Shown here one piece after another: positions 21,624 to 33,686 of a DNA stretch of 64,000 nucleotides. A model generated the notes under the pieces. That model saw only the letters and a program-made list of their open reading frames with translations. It had not been told where the DNA came from and made no database searches. The stretch's first letter is position 1. Each line of letters starts with the position of its first letter. This DNA is from Diplolepis rosae (lineage: Eukaryota > Arthropoda > Insecta > Hymenoptera > Diplolepididae), in assembly GCA_030998225.1 (NCBI GenBank), contig JAPYXD010000727.1, positions 3,968,001-4,032,000 on the forward strand. The letters are read 5' to 3'. The translations under genes were made by a program, and so were the position numbers.

Positions 21624-23425
21624 AGCTTGCAAAAGTTTTCCGTTCGTATACCGCGACATTCACTACGTTAGTAATAAATTTAACGTATTTATAAAGTAGT
21701 AAATGTTACAGCTGGGTTTACACTCCCGAGAGTTTCTCTGTAAAAAGCCAAACATTAAAACCAGGGCTGGTACTTGGGAAATGCGGAGCACGCAACTTAG
21801 CAATACATAACGAAATAAAGAAACGGAAGAAAACTCGTTAGTTTGCTCATAATCGAAAATTGGGGTCCAAATGGTCATTTTAAAAATGAAAAATGACCTT
21901 TATTCTCAATTCTATCCTTTAAACCATTTTCAACTTATTATTTTTCTAATGTTCAAACATTGAAGTCTTCCATGTTCAATTTAGAGAGTTTAGATACATT
22001 TTAATACTCGTAATTTTTATTTGTAAATTTAAAATGGAATTGGTTTGAGGAAAGGGGTCGCGTAAGCACTAACAAAAACCATTAGATGACATTGGAATGG
22101 ATTGTGGTAATTAAATAGGTTTATTAGGTGCAATTTGGGTTTGTAAGCCTAGTTTCTCTCGTTAATAAAACATTAGGCGTGAAGAGGCGAATGGAAAAAG
22201 TGTATGGGAAGAGTTGAACACCCGTATACGTAACAAATTAATAATTTACTCGCGCCTGGGTCAGAAGCTTCTCAAACGTGATGAATCACACGTTTGTATG
22301 CATGTTATTTTATTCGCTCGTTGTTTGATCGTTTACCAGTTTTTCATATTCTTCTCACGTTTTGTCGGGTAAATAAATAATTAACCAATGACCTCAATGC
22401 AGGGGCCTAGGCCTGAATTAGGGGAAGATGGGAAAGTACTCGAAGCTTGGCCATTTAAATTTCAGGGACGAACTGATAACTCAATTCATAACATAACCAT
22501 AAATTGATTTAAAACGATGGACATGCCAATCCAAACTTTTATTCACAAATAAAAATCATTCAAAACTTATTATCTTATTTTATTTTTTTCAATTGAAAAT
22601 CCACATTAAAATCATTTTATAGCTGTTTTTGCATCTTATAAAAAAACTAAAATTATAAGTGTTTATTTTATTTGGTAGAAATATAAAAACCTTATTAGAA
22701 TTTTTTTGAAATAGAGAAATACTTTTTTCTATTTTTTAAGATTTTTGGAAGGGTTGAAACTCATGTGGATAATGAAGCGCACAGTAAATGTGAACTACGA
22801 ATCTATGTATAGAGAGTTACATACTTTTTAGAAGAAGAGCATATAATGAATATATACATATGTATATCGAATAATATGAATATATTTTTTCAAGTACTTT
22901 ACGCTCGCGTAGGCGTGTGTCATGAATGATAAATCTAAGTGTACACGTATTGTATTGCGGTGGGCAATACTTAGTGCATAAAAATTCACGATCGCAGGAT
23001 GATGCATGCACTTGCGCTATAAAATGCGATAAATTGCGATTGCCGGTATGCATGTCAAAGAGAGAATCCACGATGAAATGAGAGAATCGAGTGACAAGTA
23101 CACTGTTCAGGACAAAAGGACACAGGTCAGAAACTGTCGGCGAAAAATACTCGAAACTGAACAATTAACACAAACTCTTATTATTTTTTGTAATTATACC
23201 ATTAGTTTAAATCTCCAACAGTATTCTGCCTAATGCAAATTTTTCTTCGCTTATTATTCGATCTGTGTCTCTTTGTTGCTTTGAGTACTCATTTCGGTCA
23301 ATAAAATGTTAAGTTTTCGCAGTTTAAAAAGAGTACAATTTTCCAAATAAAACATGGATTTTATAGGAAAGCTGTTTACTATATATTAAGTAATTTGTAT
23401 CGAAAAATTGAAACAATATTCAAAG
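21624..23425. other. no gene recognised
   Basis: Several short overlapping frames, none with recognisable content or plausible splice context. No repeat identified. Confidence 0.35.
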
Positions 23426-23703
23426 TACTCTCTAAATCTGAATCAGTCGAATTTTCACTGATTGAATTAGTAATTTGCCTTTTCACTGATTCATCAGTGC
23501 AAAAATATTTTTCACTGACAAATCAGTTAATTTTCACTGATTGAATCAGTGAAAAAAGTATTTTTCACTGTCAAATCAGCCAATTTTCACTGAAATAATC
23601 AGTGGATTTTGACTGATTTACAGTAACCTCTTTTTAGCTATTTGAATCAGTCAAATTTCACCGATAATCAGTAGATTTTGACTGATTCATATTTTGAGAG
23701 TAG
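23426..23703. mobile_element. MITE made of iterated CACTGATT words
   Basis: Ends TACTCTCTAAATCTGAATCA and complement TGATTCATATTTTGAGAGTA. The interior is repeated TTTTCACTGATT and its complement AATCAGTGAAAA, so the element can fold in many registers. Confidence 0.5.
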
Positions 23704-24311
23704 TTTCAAAACTAAAAAGTGGTAAATTTCTGAAAAGTATTTTTTGTTTGTTCCTTTTTTGAACTTAATTTTTGTATGTGATTAATTCTTCAAAATTTGT
23801 ACTTTGATAAAAGAAATGAATTGTTACTATTAATGTTATCATCGAAGAGATATTTTATAGTTGTTATCACCAGTGTTCTCATTGTTTATAGATTTTAAAA
23901 GAACTTGTATATAAACGTAGGTTGTAGTAAATAACGTATATTTAAGGTAGAGTCAAAGTCATTATTGTTGTATACTGTCATCACTAAGATGGAGGTGTGT
24001 ATTGTATCGATTTATATGAACTCTGATAAATCGAATTAATATAAATTCTTTTTAAATAAGTATATAGATTATAGAATAATACCGCAGCGATAGTTAACTT
24101 GTTAGATGCCTTTTAATTGGCACAGTACACATCTCTATTACCAGAGAAAGAAAGATTATGTTACGTCATTGTTACCTGCCGTTGTTACCATTTTCGCTAT
24201 ACTTGCAGGCGAATCATTACTTCTGAGAAATAACAATGTCTAAACTTACGTTACCAAATTATAGTGTCTTTTGTTTATTTTCATCCCCATCCTTCGTAAT
24301 AGGAGACTTAC
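23704..24311. other. no gene recognised
   Basis: Nothing supportable; AT-rich. Confidence 0.3.
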
Positions 24312-25519
24312 ATAAGGGGTTAGGCCATTCTAAAGGCAGACAAAAGTAGGCATATTTTGTGATTTTTTTCAACAAAACCATGAAATAACTATATATACTG
24401 TATATTTAAAATTATATTCTCTAAGGAAGTACATAGGATTTTTTAGTATATTGTGTAGTTCCTTTTCTATTAACAATTTTCGTACAATTTTTTATGGAAT
24501 TTTATACTTTTTTACTTTAGAAGTGCGATATTTGGGCAAAAATCATTATGTAAAAAAAATCCTACATACTTCTATAGCTTCTTATGTGTAATAGAAAACA
24601 TTTCAGTGACACATCATAACTCAAAAATTACAGGAGTTGTTTGTCCGGCCGTGGACCTTCCAGAAATAAAGGCGTCATCGGAAAAATGCTGCACAGTCAC
24701 CATTTTGACATCTATCCCTTTAAGGTAGTTTTCATCCACGAAAATTAGACCTTAGGCAAAAATAGATAATTTTGCTTTCAAGAATAGCAATATTATTATT
24801 GAAGGGCTATTTTGAAAGAGAAAAGATTATTTTACCTGAAAAAAATTTGTAACACAGAAAAATAATTTGATTAATAAATTTTATTTTTGACCCAACTTTT
24901 TTTTATCGCTTCTTACCAAATTTTAAAAAATTATGCGATTCTAATAAATCATGAATCAATTTTTCAGAGAAAATATTTCCCACAACTTCACCGTTTCTGA
25001 TTTTCAAAAATAAATTCTTTAATGGCTGAAACCATTAAAAAAACATTTTCCAAAACGAAATTTTTATAAACAAATTGCTGAATTTGATAATAATTTATTC
25101 ATTTTCGAAAATTGGAAATGGTTAAGTTGTAGGGAATCTTTTTCTTGAAAAAATGATTTATAAATTTATTAAAATCGCATAATTTTTTAAAATTTGGTAA
25201 GAAGCGATAAGAAAAAAAGTTGGGGTAAAAATAAAATTTATTAATAAAATTATTTTTCTGTATTTCAAATTTTTTTCATGGAAATTAATCTTTTCTCTTC
25301 CAAAATAGCCCTTCAATAATAATATTGCTATTTTTGAAAGAAAAATTATTTCTTTTTGCCTGAGGTCTAATTTTCGTGGATCAACTACCTTAAAATAATT
25401 ATTTTGTACTATTTTGTATTATTATTTTGCAATCTCGATTTATTCCATGGTTTTGCTGAAAAAAACCCACAAAATATGCCTATTTTTGTCTGCCTCTACA
25501 GTGGCCTAATCCCATAAGT
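24312..25519. mobile_element. GGGGTTAGGCC foldback element carrying MITE copy F
   Basis: Left end ATAA-GGGGTTAGGCCATTCTA, right end CAGTGGCCTAATCCC-ATAA, mirrored GGCAGACAAAA and GCATATTTTGTG blocks. ATAA appears as a 4-bp target duplication. Copy F of the GGTAG MITE (24720-25393) lies inside. A second, 5' portion copy at 63125-63400 lacks the insertion and is in opposite order. Confidence 0.75.
24720..25393. mobile_element. GGTAG foldback MITE, copy F (nested, empty site known)
   Basis: TTAA-GGTAGTTTTCATCCACG ... CGTGGATCAACTACC-TTAA, 674 bp. The left arm carries the CCCACAACTTCACCG block, the right arm the mirrored CCATTTCC/CCCTACAACTTAA block, which gives the element an orientation. The uninterrupted host sequence exists at 63255-63275. 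Confidence 0.93.
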
Positions 25520-26397
25520 TGAAAATAATTTAATTTATTTATGTTGTGAAATGAATATCTAGCACTCTAAATAAATAATCTTTATTATCTAAGAATTCAA
25601 TTTCTGATTGAGGGTTCGAAAAAGATTAGAAGCTGAAAAATAAGGATTGAAGTAGTGATAGGTTGAGAGGTAAAAGTATTCGAGTGAAAACGAGGCTTAA
25701 TCGACAGAACGGGTTTAATTATCGTGGCAAAACGTGAAGCCATTTACACTAGAGACAGACGTTGGCCAGAGGGTACGGCAGAGACTACCCGGCTCTAATA
25801 GCTGTACCAATTAATAATGCATACTGGAGGAATGAAGACCGTGACTATGAATTTCTACGATGAAAATGTTTCAAAACCACTAGGGAGATCTATAAAAACC
25901 ACTATAGTGATTGTCTCATGGAAGAAATTACTTTTGAAATCAAGTACTAGGCGTTTTTGGAAATTTTCCTGAATGTGAGGTTAATATATATATGAATTTG
26001 AGCCTTTCGGTTTTGGAACATTTGCTACTATTTTAATTAATAAATAATAATAAATTAATGAAGTGTCTGGGTAAAGTAGATTTGAAGTATATAAAATAAA
26101 AATTAAATTGATATTTATAATAAAAATATCCTATTCAATTTCATGCTACAAAAGGAGGATTTGTTTGCTTTTAAGCGAAAGGATTGTTCTTGTAAAAAAT
26201 TCCCCATAATGAAATTCAATTACGAACGTATAAAGGGAAACATATAGCTGCTGGTAATCATATTGAAAAAGGAATTTGAGTTCTTTTAGTTATGACTAAA
26301 ATTAAAAATATTAATAAAAATATAAACTTATTAAAATTAAATAAAAATAAATTTCATCTAATTAAGTTTATTTTATTTTTTAATTAATAATAATAAT
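25520..26397. other. no gene recognised
   Basis: Very AT-rich (TAATAATAA runs near 26330-26395). Nothing supportable. Confidence 0.35.
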
Positions 26398-26944
26398 ACA
26401 CTAGCGGTCAAAATTTTAATTTTACCTGTTGTTTGAGCCATTGTCAAAGTATCTTAATTTTTATAAAAACAACTTAACTTTTTATTTTCGATAATAACAT
26501 GAATATTTATAAAATTTTGCATCTAATGATCCCAAGCTGAATGCAAAATGTTAATTTTATAAAAATATATTACAATGAACGCCAAATTTCGATCTTTTTC
26601 GAAAAAGTTAATAACTCTAAAAAAAATAACATTTTTAAAAGATTTTGGTCTTGTTTTAAAGGTAAGTCTTCATCGTAATTACTAACTAATAAAAATATTT
26701 TTTAAATTTTTTCTTGGATTCTACCCTAGGGTTAAAAAGTGGTACAAAACCTTGTAACATTTTTAATAAAGACTGTACTCTAGACATTATACAAATAAAT
26801 ACAAAATATTAATATTTCCATAAATATTCCTAAATTCTATTAAAATATGATAATACATCACTCAATAAGTTTCCGGTCTGACATATAGATGGCACCACTG
26901 TTCTTACATCCATATGATTTCTGGATAGTACCAACCTTCAAACG

Positions 26945-28739
26945 TTAAGGGGAGGTTCTCCTCTTTTTTTTCAATAAATCGATTTTTTTTTTATCAAATG
27001 AAAGGTATGAATGCCTAGAATATTTGTGCAAAAGGATTTTTCGATCCGCAGCATATTTATCTTATTAAAGCGTCTTTGATGCGCCAAACATGCGCGCGCG
27101 GAGGAACGCTCAGGTGCCATTCTACTGCGCGGCCACGGATGTCCATAAATGACTGTATATGTATCGAAACGAAGTAGAGTCGGTATGATCCTGATGTGAG
27201 TACAATGTAGCATATTTTACAAGAAACTTATGTTCGCAAGCGCAAACTTGAAATCTTGTTTCCAATTTTTAAAAAATTTGACTAATTTATATAGATGAAT
27301 TGTGTTAACAAATGAACAATGCAAAAATAACATTATTTTCGTATTCAGAGACTGAAAATACTATGAAAATGATACGTAACTCATAAAAACAAAATTTTCC
27401 TCTTGTTTGTCAAGATAACTTGTTTAAACAAATTAATTTTGTAAAAAAGATCTCAAATTTTTATTCAGCGGCACAGAAAACCATGAAAAGCATATGCGTA
27501 ATAAAAAAAATACACTTTTGTACTAATTTTTCACTTATTTGTTATAAAATTGTTTAAAGAAATAGAGCATGCCAAAATAATATCAGATTCTTCTTCAGAG
27601 ACCGAGAACACTGTGAAAAGCATGTGCATCTTCTTAAAATATTAAATTTAGTAAGAATTTGTTTAAACAAATTGTTTGCATAAAACAATCATGCAAAAAT
27701 AATGCAAAATTGTTATTAAGCAATCCGAACATATTTGGAAACCATGTAAATGTTACTTGTTTGCGAAAAAAAAACTCAATTCTATTTGGTAAATAGAAAT
27801 GCTACGTATAACATGCTTTGAATTGTTACTCTTTTTTCCATTATTTTGCAACAATGACCCATCAACAAAAAAATATAATCCACAATTTCAAAAAACTGTT
27901 GAGGACGAGACAAGTGCATTACATACTCAAGTGGCAACGCGTAGAAGCTACCAAAATATGAAATAAACGAAAAAAAGTGACTGAAAAATTTACGTTTATA
28001 ATGTCATTTCGATAAGATTTGTTTAAAAAAATGATTTCGTCAAAATTAATATGGCACTATCGTAAAGAGAACCCTTGAAAATATAAAAAAAGGTGGGGCG
28101 AATTTTTCGCTTGCCAATTCCAAGGTTTTTCTTGAGTACTGGAGTATCCAGTGATGATGGTTCTCTTGGAACGTGTATGTGAGACTTACAACTTTAAACG
28201 CGTTTATCTCGAAATCCTTTTTGTTTATCCTAACGTCAAGCATAGCCGATTTACTTCATCTAAAATGTTCCTGGAAGAGTATGATTTTTTGTATGATTTA
28301 TACCTAAAATAAACATAAGCAATTGTTAAATAATAGTCGTTTGATAAGAAAAAACTTTAATAAAAAGAGGGTAAAATCGAACTTTTTCTTTGATTATGCA
28401 TGAATTGGATAATTTTTAATGAAAATTCTTTAGAAATAGGTATAAGTCATAGGGAATTTTATAAACTTGACTATAAAAAACAAATTTTTGATTTCAGTTC
28501 ACTACAAGTGGCTACAACCTTGACGTTATCGAACAACGTCTCGCTTTCAAAGGATGACAAGACCCGCCATTTTAGGGCCACCATATTCGATTTTGTCATA
28601 AATAATTTTCTTTTGTATTTTAAAAAGATGGCTTAATAAACCATCATTAACCGTTTGTTCGTATGTCTTTTCATTATCCGACAGTAAATTATCAAATTCC
28701 GCTTTATTTTCGGCTAAAAAGAGGAGAACCTCCCCTTAA
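26945..28739. mobile_element. TTAA element with GGGGAGGTTCTCCTC ends
   Basis: TTAA-GGGGAGGTTCTCCTCTTTTT and complement AAAAAGAGGAGAACCTCCCC-TTAA. Interior has about four tandem units of 110-130 bp starting near 27302, 27421, 27550 and 27661, each with a GTTTAAACAAAT-like start and CAGAGACnGAnAACACT..GAAAAGCAT. No transposase recognised; short frames at 27000-27210 and 28046-28243 are not supported. Confidence 0.85.
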
Positions 28740-28864
28740 GTGTCAGAATTTCATGGCAATGTGACGTTTAGTTCAGAAGTTACAGAGGTTTTGGTGAAAC
28801 AACTTTTGTCATTTTCAAAACAATGGATAAAAAAGAGTTTCGAGTGTTAATCAAACATTGCTTT

Positions 28865-29394
28865 TTAAGGTGGCTTGAGCGTTTTTGAAAAAAATTACAG
28901 ACTGCTCTGAAACTTAGAGATTATATTAATAAAATATGCTAGATTGATTTGGAAAAAAGAAATACCGTGGTTGACGATGTCATTGCCGAAAAAATCGCTA
29001 CCGAAAAAATGTCAGTTTAACACGTATTCTTATGGGATTCCTCATCAAAATCGGCGAAACTCCGGAACAAAATCACAAGTCCCCATAAATCAAATATATA
29101 ATAGTACTTTCGATTTCGAGGAATCTATTAGTATTATAAAAACAAAGGGTTGACGACTTAAATCAAGAGAAAATTGCGAGAAAAATACAGAATATAAAAA
29201 TTGCCTTGAGGTGAAACTAATCAATTTTTACTATCGGTTTTTTCAGGGGAAATTTACGCGATTTCTTACCTTTCTACTCAGATGTAACTGTAATACATAT
29301 GATTATTAAAAAAATAAGTAGCAATGAGCATTCATGTAACACGTGCCCCCATGGTGCCCCTCACTTCATACACCAAACGCTGAAGCCACCTTAA
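28865..29394. mobile_element. TTAA element with GGTGGCTT ends, in mariner ORF
   Basis: TTAA-GGTGGCTTGAGCG and CGCTGAAGCCACC-TTAA, 530 bp, inserted between HCF and MGKNTVEA of the mariner transposase. No ORF recognised. Confidence 0.85.
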
Positions 29395-29617
29395 TGGGGA
29401 AAAAATACTGTTGAAGCAAAGCAATGGCTTAATAAGTGTTATGGGGACTGCACCAGGGAAATCAACAATCATCGACTGGTATGCCGAATTTAAACGCGGT
29501 CGTACAAACACCGAGGTCGCCCAAAATCAGCAGTTGTTTCGGCAAACATAACAATAGTCTACCAAATAGTTTTGGGTAATCGTAAATTAAAGTTGCGTCA
29601 GATCCCTAGCGGACCCG

Positions 29618-30093
29618 GTCTCTGATCTCGCACTATTATGACTAAGAACGGTAAAAAAACATTTAAAGTATTGCAATTATGATCCTGTGGCGAAATTTGG
29701 AATAGAAGGTATAGGAATAAATGCAATAATTTTACTTTTCAGCGAAAAAAGTTAGAAAAACATCATATACCTGTCATTGAAGGCAGTGCAGTGGTTCACC
29801 ATTTGCGAAACGTCTCCATCGGCAGTGTTAACCATTGGTTAGAGTGAGACGCAACTACTTTTAATCTCACTTCTACGATAGCCAATCCTGGCGGTGGATA
29901 CGTTCCACAAATGGTGAACCACTGCACTGCCTTCAATAACAGGTATATGATGTTTTTCTAACTTTTTTCGCTAAAAAATAAAATTATTGTGTTTATTCTC
30001 ACACCTTCTTATTCAAATTTGATTGCGGCATTATAATTGCAATGACAAATATTTGTTTACCTTTCTTAGCCATAATAATGCGAGGTCAGAGAC
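29618..30093. mobile_element. foldback element with GTCTCTGAyCTCGCA ends and ACCCG duplication
   Basis: Ends GTCTCTGATCTCGCACTATT and complement AATAATGCGAGGTCAGAGAC, flanked by ACCCG on each side. Inner arms mirror each other (GGCAGTGCAGTGGTTCACCA). 476 bp, no ORF. Inserted in the linker region of the mariner transposase. Confidence 0.75.
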
Positions 30094-30758
30094 ACCCGAC
30101 CAAAAACAACGCGTCGAGAATTCAGAGCGATTTTTAGAGCCGTTCAAACGAGGTAAAAAGGATTTTCTGCGTCGGTATGTGACAATGGATGAAACATGGA
30201 TCCACCACTACACATCTGAAACAAAAAGATCGTCAGCTGAGTAGACAGCAGCTGGTGCAAGCCATCCAAAGTGACCAAAAACCATCCAAAAACTCAACAG
30301 TCGGCTGGCAAAGTTTATGGCATCCGTGTTTTGAGACGCGCATGGTATTTTGTTTATCGACTGTCTTGAGAAAGGTAAAACCATTAACAGCGAATATTAT
30401 ATGGCATTACTGGATCGATTGAGCGCAGAAATTAAGAAAAAACGGCCTCACATGCAAAAGAAAAAAGTGCTATTCCACCAATACAATGCACCATGCCACA
30501 AGTCCCTGAAAACGATGGTCAAATTGAAACGAATTGAGCTTCGAATTGCTTCCTCATCCACCATATTCACTAGATCTGTCTCTTTGCTGACTTGATAAAA
30601 TGCTCCAAGGGAAGAGATTTGGCTCCAATGAAGAAGTCATTGTCGAAACTGAAGCCTATTTTGAGAGCAAAGACGAATCATTTATCAGAAAAGGTATCGA
30701 AAAGTTACAGAAGCGTTGGAATGAATGTATTACGCTTGAAGGAAACTATGTTGATGAA

Positions 30759-31401
30759 TTAAGGTAGTACTGCCTTTAACGAGAGCCAAAAGTTTCGCGC
30801 TTGCCATGCGGGCAAACCCTAGTACTGTTGCGATATCGCCAGTGTAATAATTTTGGCTGAAGCTGTACACACGGATGAGCGCGCACACTTAGCAAAATCA
30901 GCTGCTCGAAAGCTGGCAACGTCGCGTGATAAATCAAAAGTTTAAAGTTAAAAGCTCGGTACGCCTTTCTCAGTTGCACACATTTTGCTATTTCGTACTT
31001 TCTCTCTCGCTCAGTAGCGACGTTGCCGCTCACTCCGCTCATTTATTTAGTGCTCTTTATTGAACTCGATTTCAACAACTCTAAAACGTTACTCGAAATA
31101 CAATAAGACAAAGTTATCCAAATTAAGCAGGAGTGAGTCTAAGAAAGTGTTTATTCTACTCGCGGAATTCGATCACGCTCTTAATTTTTCTTTTATTCTT
31201 TTTTCTGGAATTCCTTATTGAGTTTCAACTATAACCTATGCCTACCATGTAAAAGTGGGTGACTTTAGAAATTCATATCTTTTAAACTAATAAGTCAAAC
31301 GCCTTTAAACTTTGCTATCTTATGTATTTTAACTTCATTTACGATGCCCTGAAATTTCAACGCTTTCTTAATTTATCGCCATAAGGGTAGCACTACCTTA
31401 A
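30759..31401. mobile_element. TTAA element with GGTAGTrCTrCC ends, in mariner C-terminus
   Basis: TTAA-GGTAGTACTGCC and GGGTAGCACTACC-TTAA, 643 bp, inserted two residues before the SRI motif at the end of the mariner transposase. The minus-strand frame at 30776-31042 has no recognised content. Confidence 0.8.
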
Positions 31402-31613
31402 GTCGAATTTCTCGAAAAAACTGTGTTTTTCTTAGTTAGACCGGGAACTTATTGAGTGATGTGTTATACATTGAATTATTGAAAAAAATTTATAAGAAGC
31501 TACTCATTTTTTAAATTTCACGACTATTTTGTATCATGTTTGACCCCAGGGTAAAATCCGGGAAAAAGTTCTGAAAATATCTCAAACAGTTAGCAATTTA
31601 CTACACTGAGAGA

Positions 31614-32721
31614 CTTTTCGTTAGAATAAATCGTAAAAGTGAATCATATTTTAGTATAATATCGTTTCAAAGTGAGGCAAACAGGGTTTACGTATCAGAA
31701 ATTAATATAGTGGTTTTCAAGCGGCGAAATTAATATTTTCGTTTGAATAAATGGAATATATGTTTTACTAACTGCTATAAAACCTACGAGAATTTGAAAT
31801 TTACTATATCAAAGTTTCGAAGCGAAACAAAGAATATGTGAGTCTGAAAACCACTATATGAAAAATCACTCATTCCACCAAAAAGTTTGACCTTCAGAAG
31901 GGACGTGTCTTCGGGTTATGGATTGTGGTGTCTTTTTCTAACGCGTGCGAAGCAAGAGGAAGATAGAGGGGAGAGCTTTGGGCACTCAGAAGAGGGGAGG
32001 TTTCAGTGGAAACACATACACAAATATTATTATCATACCTTAGTTATATTCATATATATTTAAGTACACAATGCTACACTATTTATATTCGCATACGCTT
32101 GAAATTAAATTTCAGAATCGCCTTTGGGTTCGAACCCCCTACTCTACCTATATCTACATTAACCAAACGCATTTCTAACGCCTAAAGCCTCTCGGCTATT
32201 CTCGCTTGCCATATTCCGAAATAAATGTCGCTTATAAGCCACTACTGAGTTGGGGGTTGGGCAGACTTGGATTCAAGTCTACGAAGCTATTCGGATAACG
32301 TCGGAAATACTCGGACGACATTCTGAAACAAATTATATGAAAAACCGAGAATGAATGTTTTGATTTTTGCTGCGCGTCGTGAGGTTTCTGGCAAGTTCAT
32401 ATTCATAATATGAATTTCTCAAACATGCTTTCCAAAATGTGATATTCATTATTTATCTTATTCAAATTATTTTTAGACAACTTAGTAATCATAATATCAT
32501 TTTCTCGTACTTTCAATTTCTCGAATAGAGATTCATAATATTTAGTATTTAAAATACTACTTTATCTTCTTCATATATTAAAGACCGTTATGACTATATC
32601 AAACTTCGATGTCATAATATGAATAAGTATAATAAAGCCTCGGCTTTCCCCATTTTGAAACGATATTATACTAAATTTTGATTCATCTTTATCATTTACT
32701 CTAACGAAAAGTCTCTCAGTG
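31614..32721. mobile_element. CACTGAGAGACTTTTCG MITE with SINE inside
   Basis: Ends CACTGAGAGACTTTTCGTTA and complement; flanked by TA. Subterminal arms (ATTTTAGTATAATATCGTTT) are mirrored at 32655-32685. Contains a tRNA-Ser-like SINE at 32115-32210. Confidence 0.75.
32115..32210 (-). mobile_element. tRNA-Ser-like SINE head
   Basis: Reverse strand: A box TAGCCGAGAGG followed by CTTTAGGCGTTAGAAATGCG, a long variable region, and B box GGGGGTTCGAACCC. The 5' and 3' acceptor segments do not pair, so it is a SINE or decayed pseudo-tRNA, not a functional tRNA gene. Confidence 0.6.
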
Positions 32722-32733
32722 TATGAAAACTTA

Positions 32734-33686
32734 CAAGGTGCGTTCCAAAATAAACGAGACTTTTTCAAAATAGCTATTTATAGTGGCGCTATCTTCTGAT
32801 GGGAGTAGGAGTTGGAAAGGTACATCCTTCACTGACGTTCTGTCAAAATTTCATGACCAACGGACAATTAGAAGCCGAGTTATTGCTTTATAAGGGACAG
32901 TGTGTTTATAGCATCGGTCGAAAAATGAACTTCGGACAAAGAGCGAATATTAAGTTTTGTTTGAAACTTGGTAAAACTTTTACTGAAAGGTTTGAATTAA
33001 TGAAACAAGCGTATGGTGACAATTGTTTATTCCATGCCAGAGTCCATGAGTAGTTTAAACGATTCAAAGAAGGTCATGAAGACATCAAGGATGAAGACAT
33101 CAAGGACGACGAACATCCCGGTCAGGAAAGTTTCGTGATTACACCAAGTAATATTGAAATTTTGCGTGAATTTATAAAAAATGATTCAAAATCTTCTTTG
33201 CGACACATGGCAATTGAATTAAACATGTCAAAAGATTCAATTCATCGCATTTTGACCGAAAATTCGCCGTGTGAGGCCACAATACCGTGAAAATGGCAGT
33301 TGGCGCCTTTTGCACGATAATGCCCCGGCCATCGTTAAACGCTTATCACTGATTTTTTGACCAAAAATCACATTTTAACCGTCAACCACTCACTGTATTC
33401 GCCTGATATGGCTCCCTGTGACTTCTACCTATTCGGAAAATTGCATTTGGCCATGAAAGGAAAACGTTTTGCGTCCGTAGAGGCCATCCAAAAGGCTTGT
33501 ACCGACATCCTGAAGGACATTCCGGTTAATGACCTGAAACACTCTTTTGAAAAGCTTTTGGATCGCGCAAAACAGTGTATCGAGGCCGGAGGGGAATATT
33601 TTGAATAAATAAACTCGAATTTATCAGAACAAAGCTTCTGTCGTTTCTATTTTAGCTCAGTCTCGTTTATTTTGGAACGCACCTTG
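32734..33686 (+). mobile_element. mariner element with internal deletion
   Basis: Terminal repeats CAAGGTGCGTTCCAAAATAA and complement, flanked by TA. 953 bp, shorter than a complete mariner because the middle of the transposase is deleted. Confidence 0.88.
32850..33608 (+). pseudogene. mariner transposase pseudogene
   Basis: N-terminal HTH part (ANIKFCLKLGKTFTERFELM, then a stop after RVHE, FKRFKEGHEDI, SLRHMAIELNMSKDSIHRIL) joins directly to NGSWRLLHDNAPA, so the segment with the first catalytic Asp is deleted. After a further stop the C-terminal part is intact: FLTKNHILTVNH, YSPDMAPCDFYLFGKLHLA with the third Asp, ending IEAGGEYFE. DD34D mariner type; not functional. Confidence 0.85.

Larger units (their letters stand above)
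28823..31440 (+). pseudogene. mariner transposase, broken into four exon-like pieces by insertions
   Basis: Fragments: 28823-28864 starting MDKKEFRVLIKHCF; 29395-29617 (MGKNTVEAKQWLNKCYGD, then frameshift, GRPKSAVV, VLGNRKLKLRQI); 30095-30758 (DQKQRVENSERFLEPFKRGK, MDETWIHHY, HQYNAPCHKS, ending GNYVDE); 31402-31440 (LSRIS..KNCVFLS then stop). The first catalytic Asp is in MDETWIHHY; the second is Tyr (HQYNAPCH for usual HQDNAPCH), and the third region is frameshifted. Clearly inactive. Removing the inserted elements restores continuity of the surrounding homology. Confidence 0.85.
26854..31467 (+). mobile_element. mariner element carrying four insertions
   Basis: Terminal repeats CATCACTCAATAAGTTTCCG and complement CGGGAACTTATTGAGTGATG. 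Contains a broken transposase on the plus strand, interrupted by a TTAA element in the 5' UTR (26945-28739), a TTAA element in the ORF start (28865-29394), a foldback in the linker region (29618-30093), and a TTAA element near the stop codon (30759-31401). Confidence 0.85.

Noticed and set aside
22817..23164. 115-codon minus-strand frame
   Set aside because: No domain, no splice context, and a second frame is open on the other strand over part of it.
28865..28868. piggyBac origin for all TTAA elements
   Set aside because: Except for 73-970, tips after TTAA are GG, not CCC, and no piggyBac transposase is seen.
30776..31042. 88-codon minus-strand frame
   Set aside because: Inside a non-autonomous TTAA element; no recognised domain.
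32115..32210. Functional tRNA-Ser gene
   Set aside because: A and B boxes are present, but the acceptor ends do not pair and no anticodon arm is convincing; treated as a SINE.
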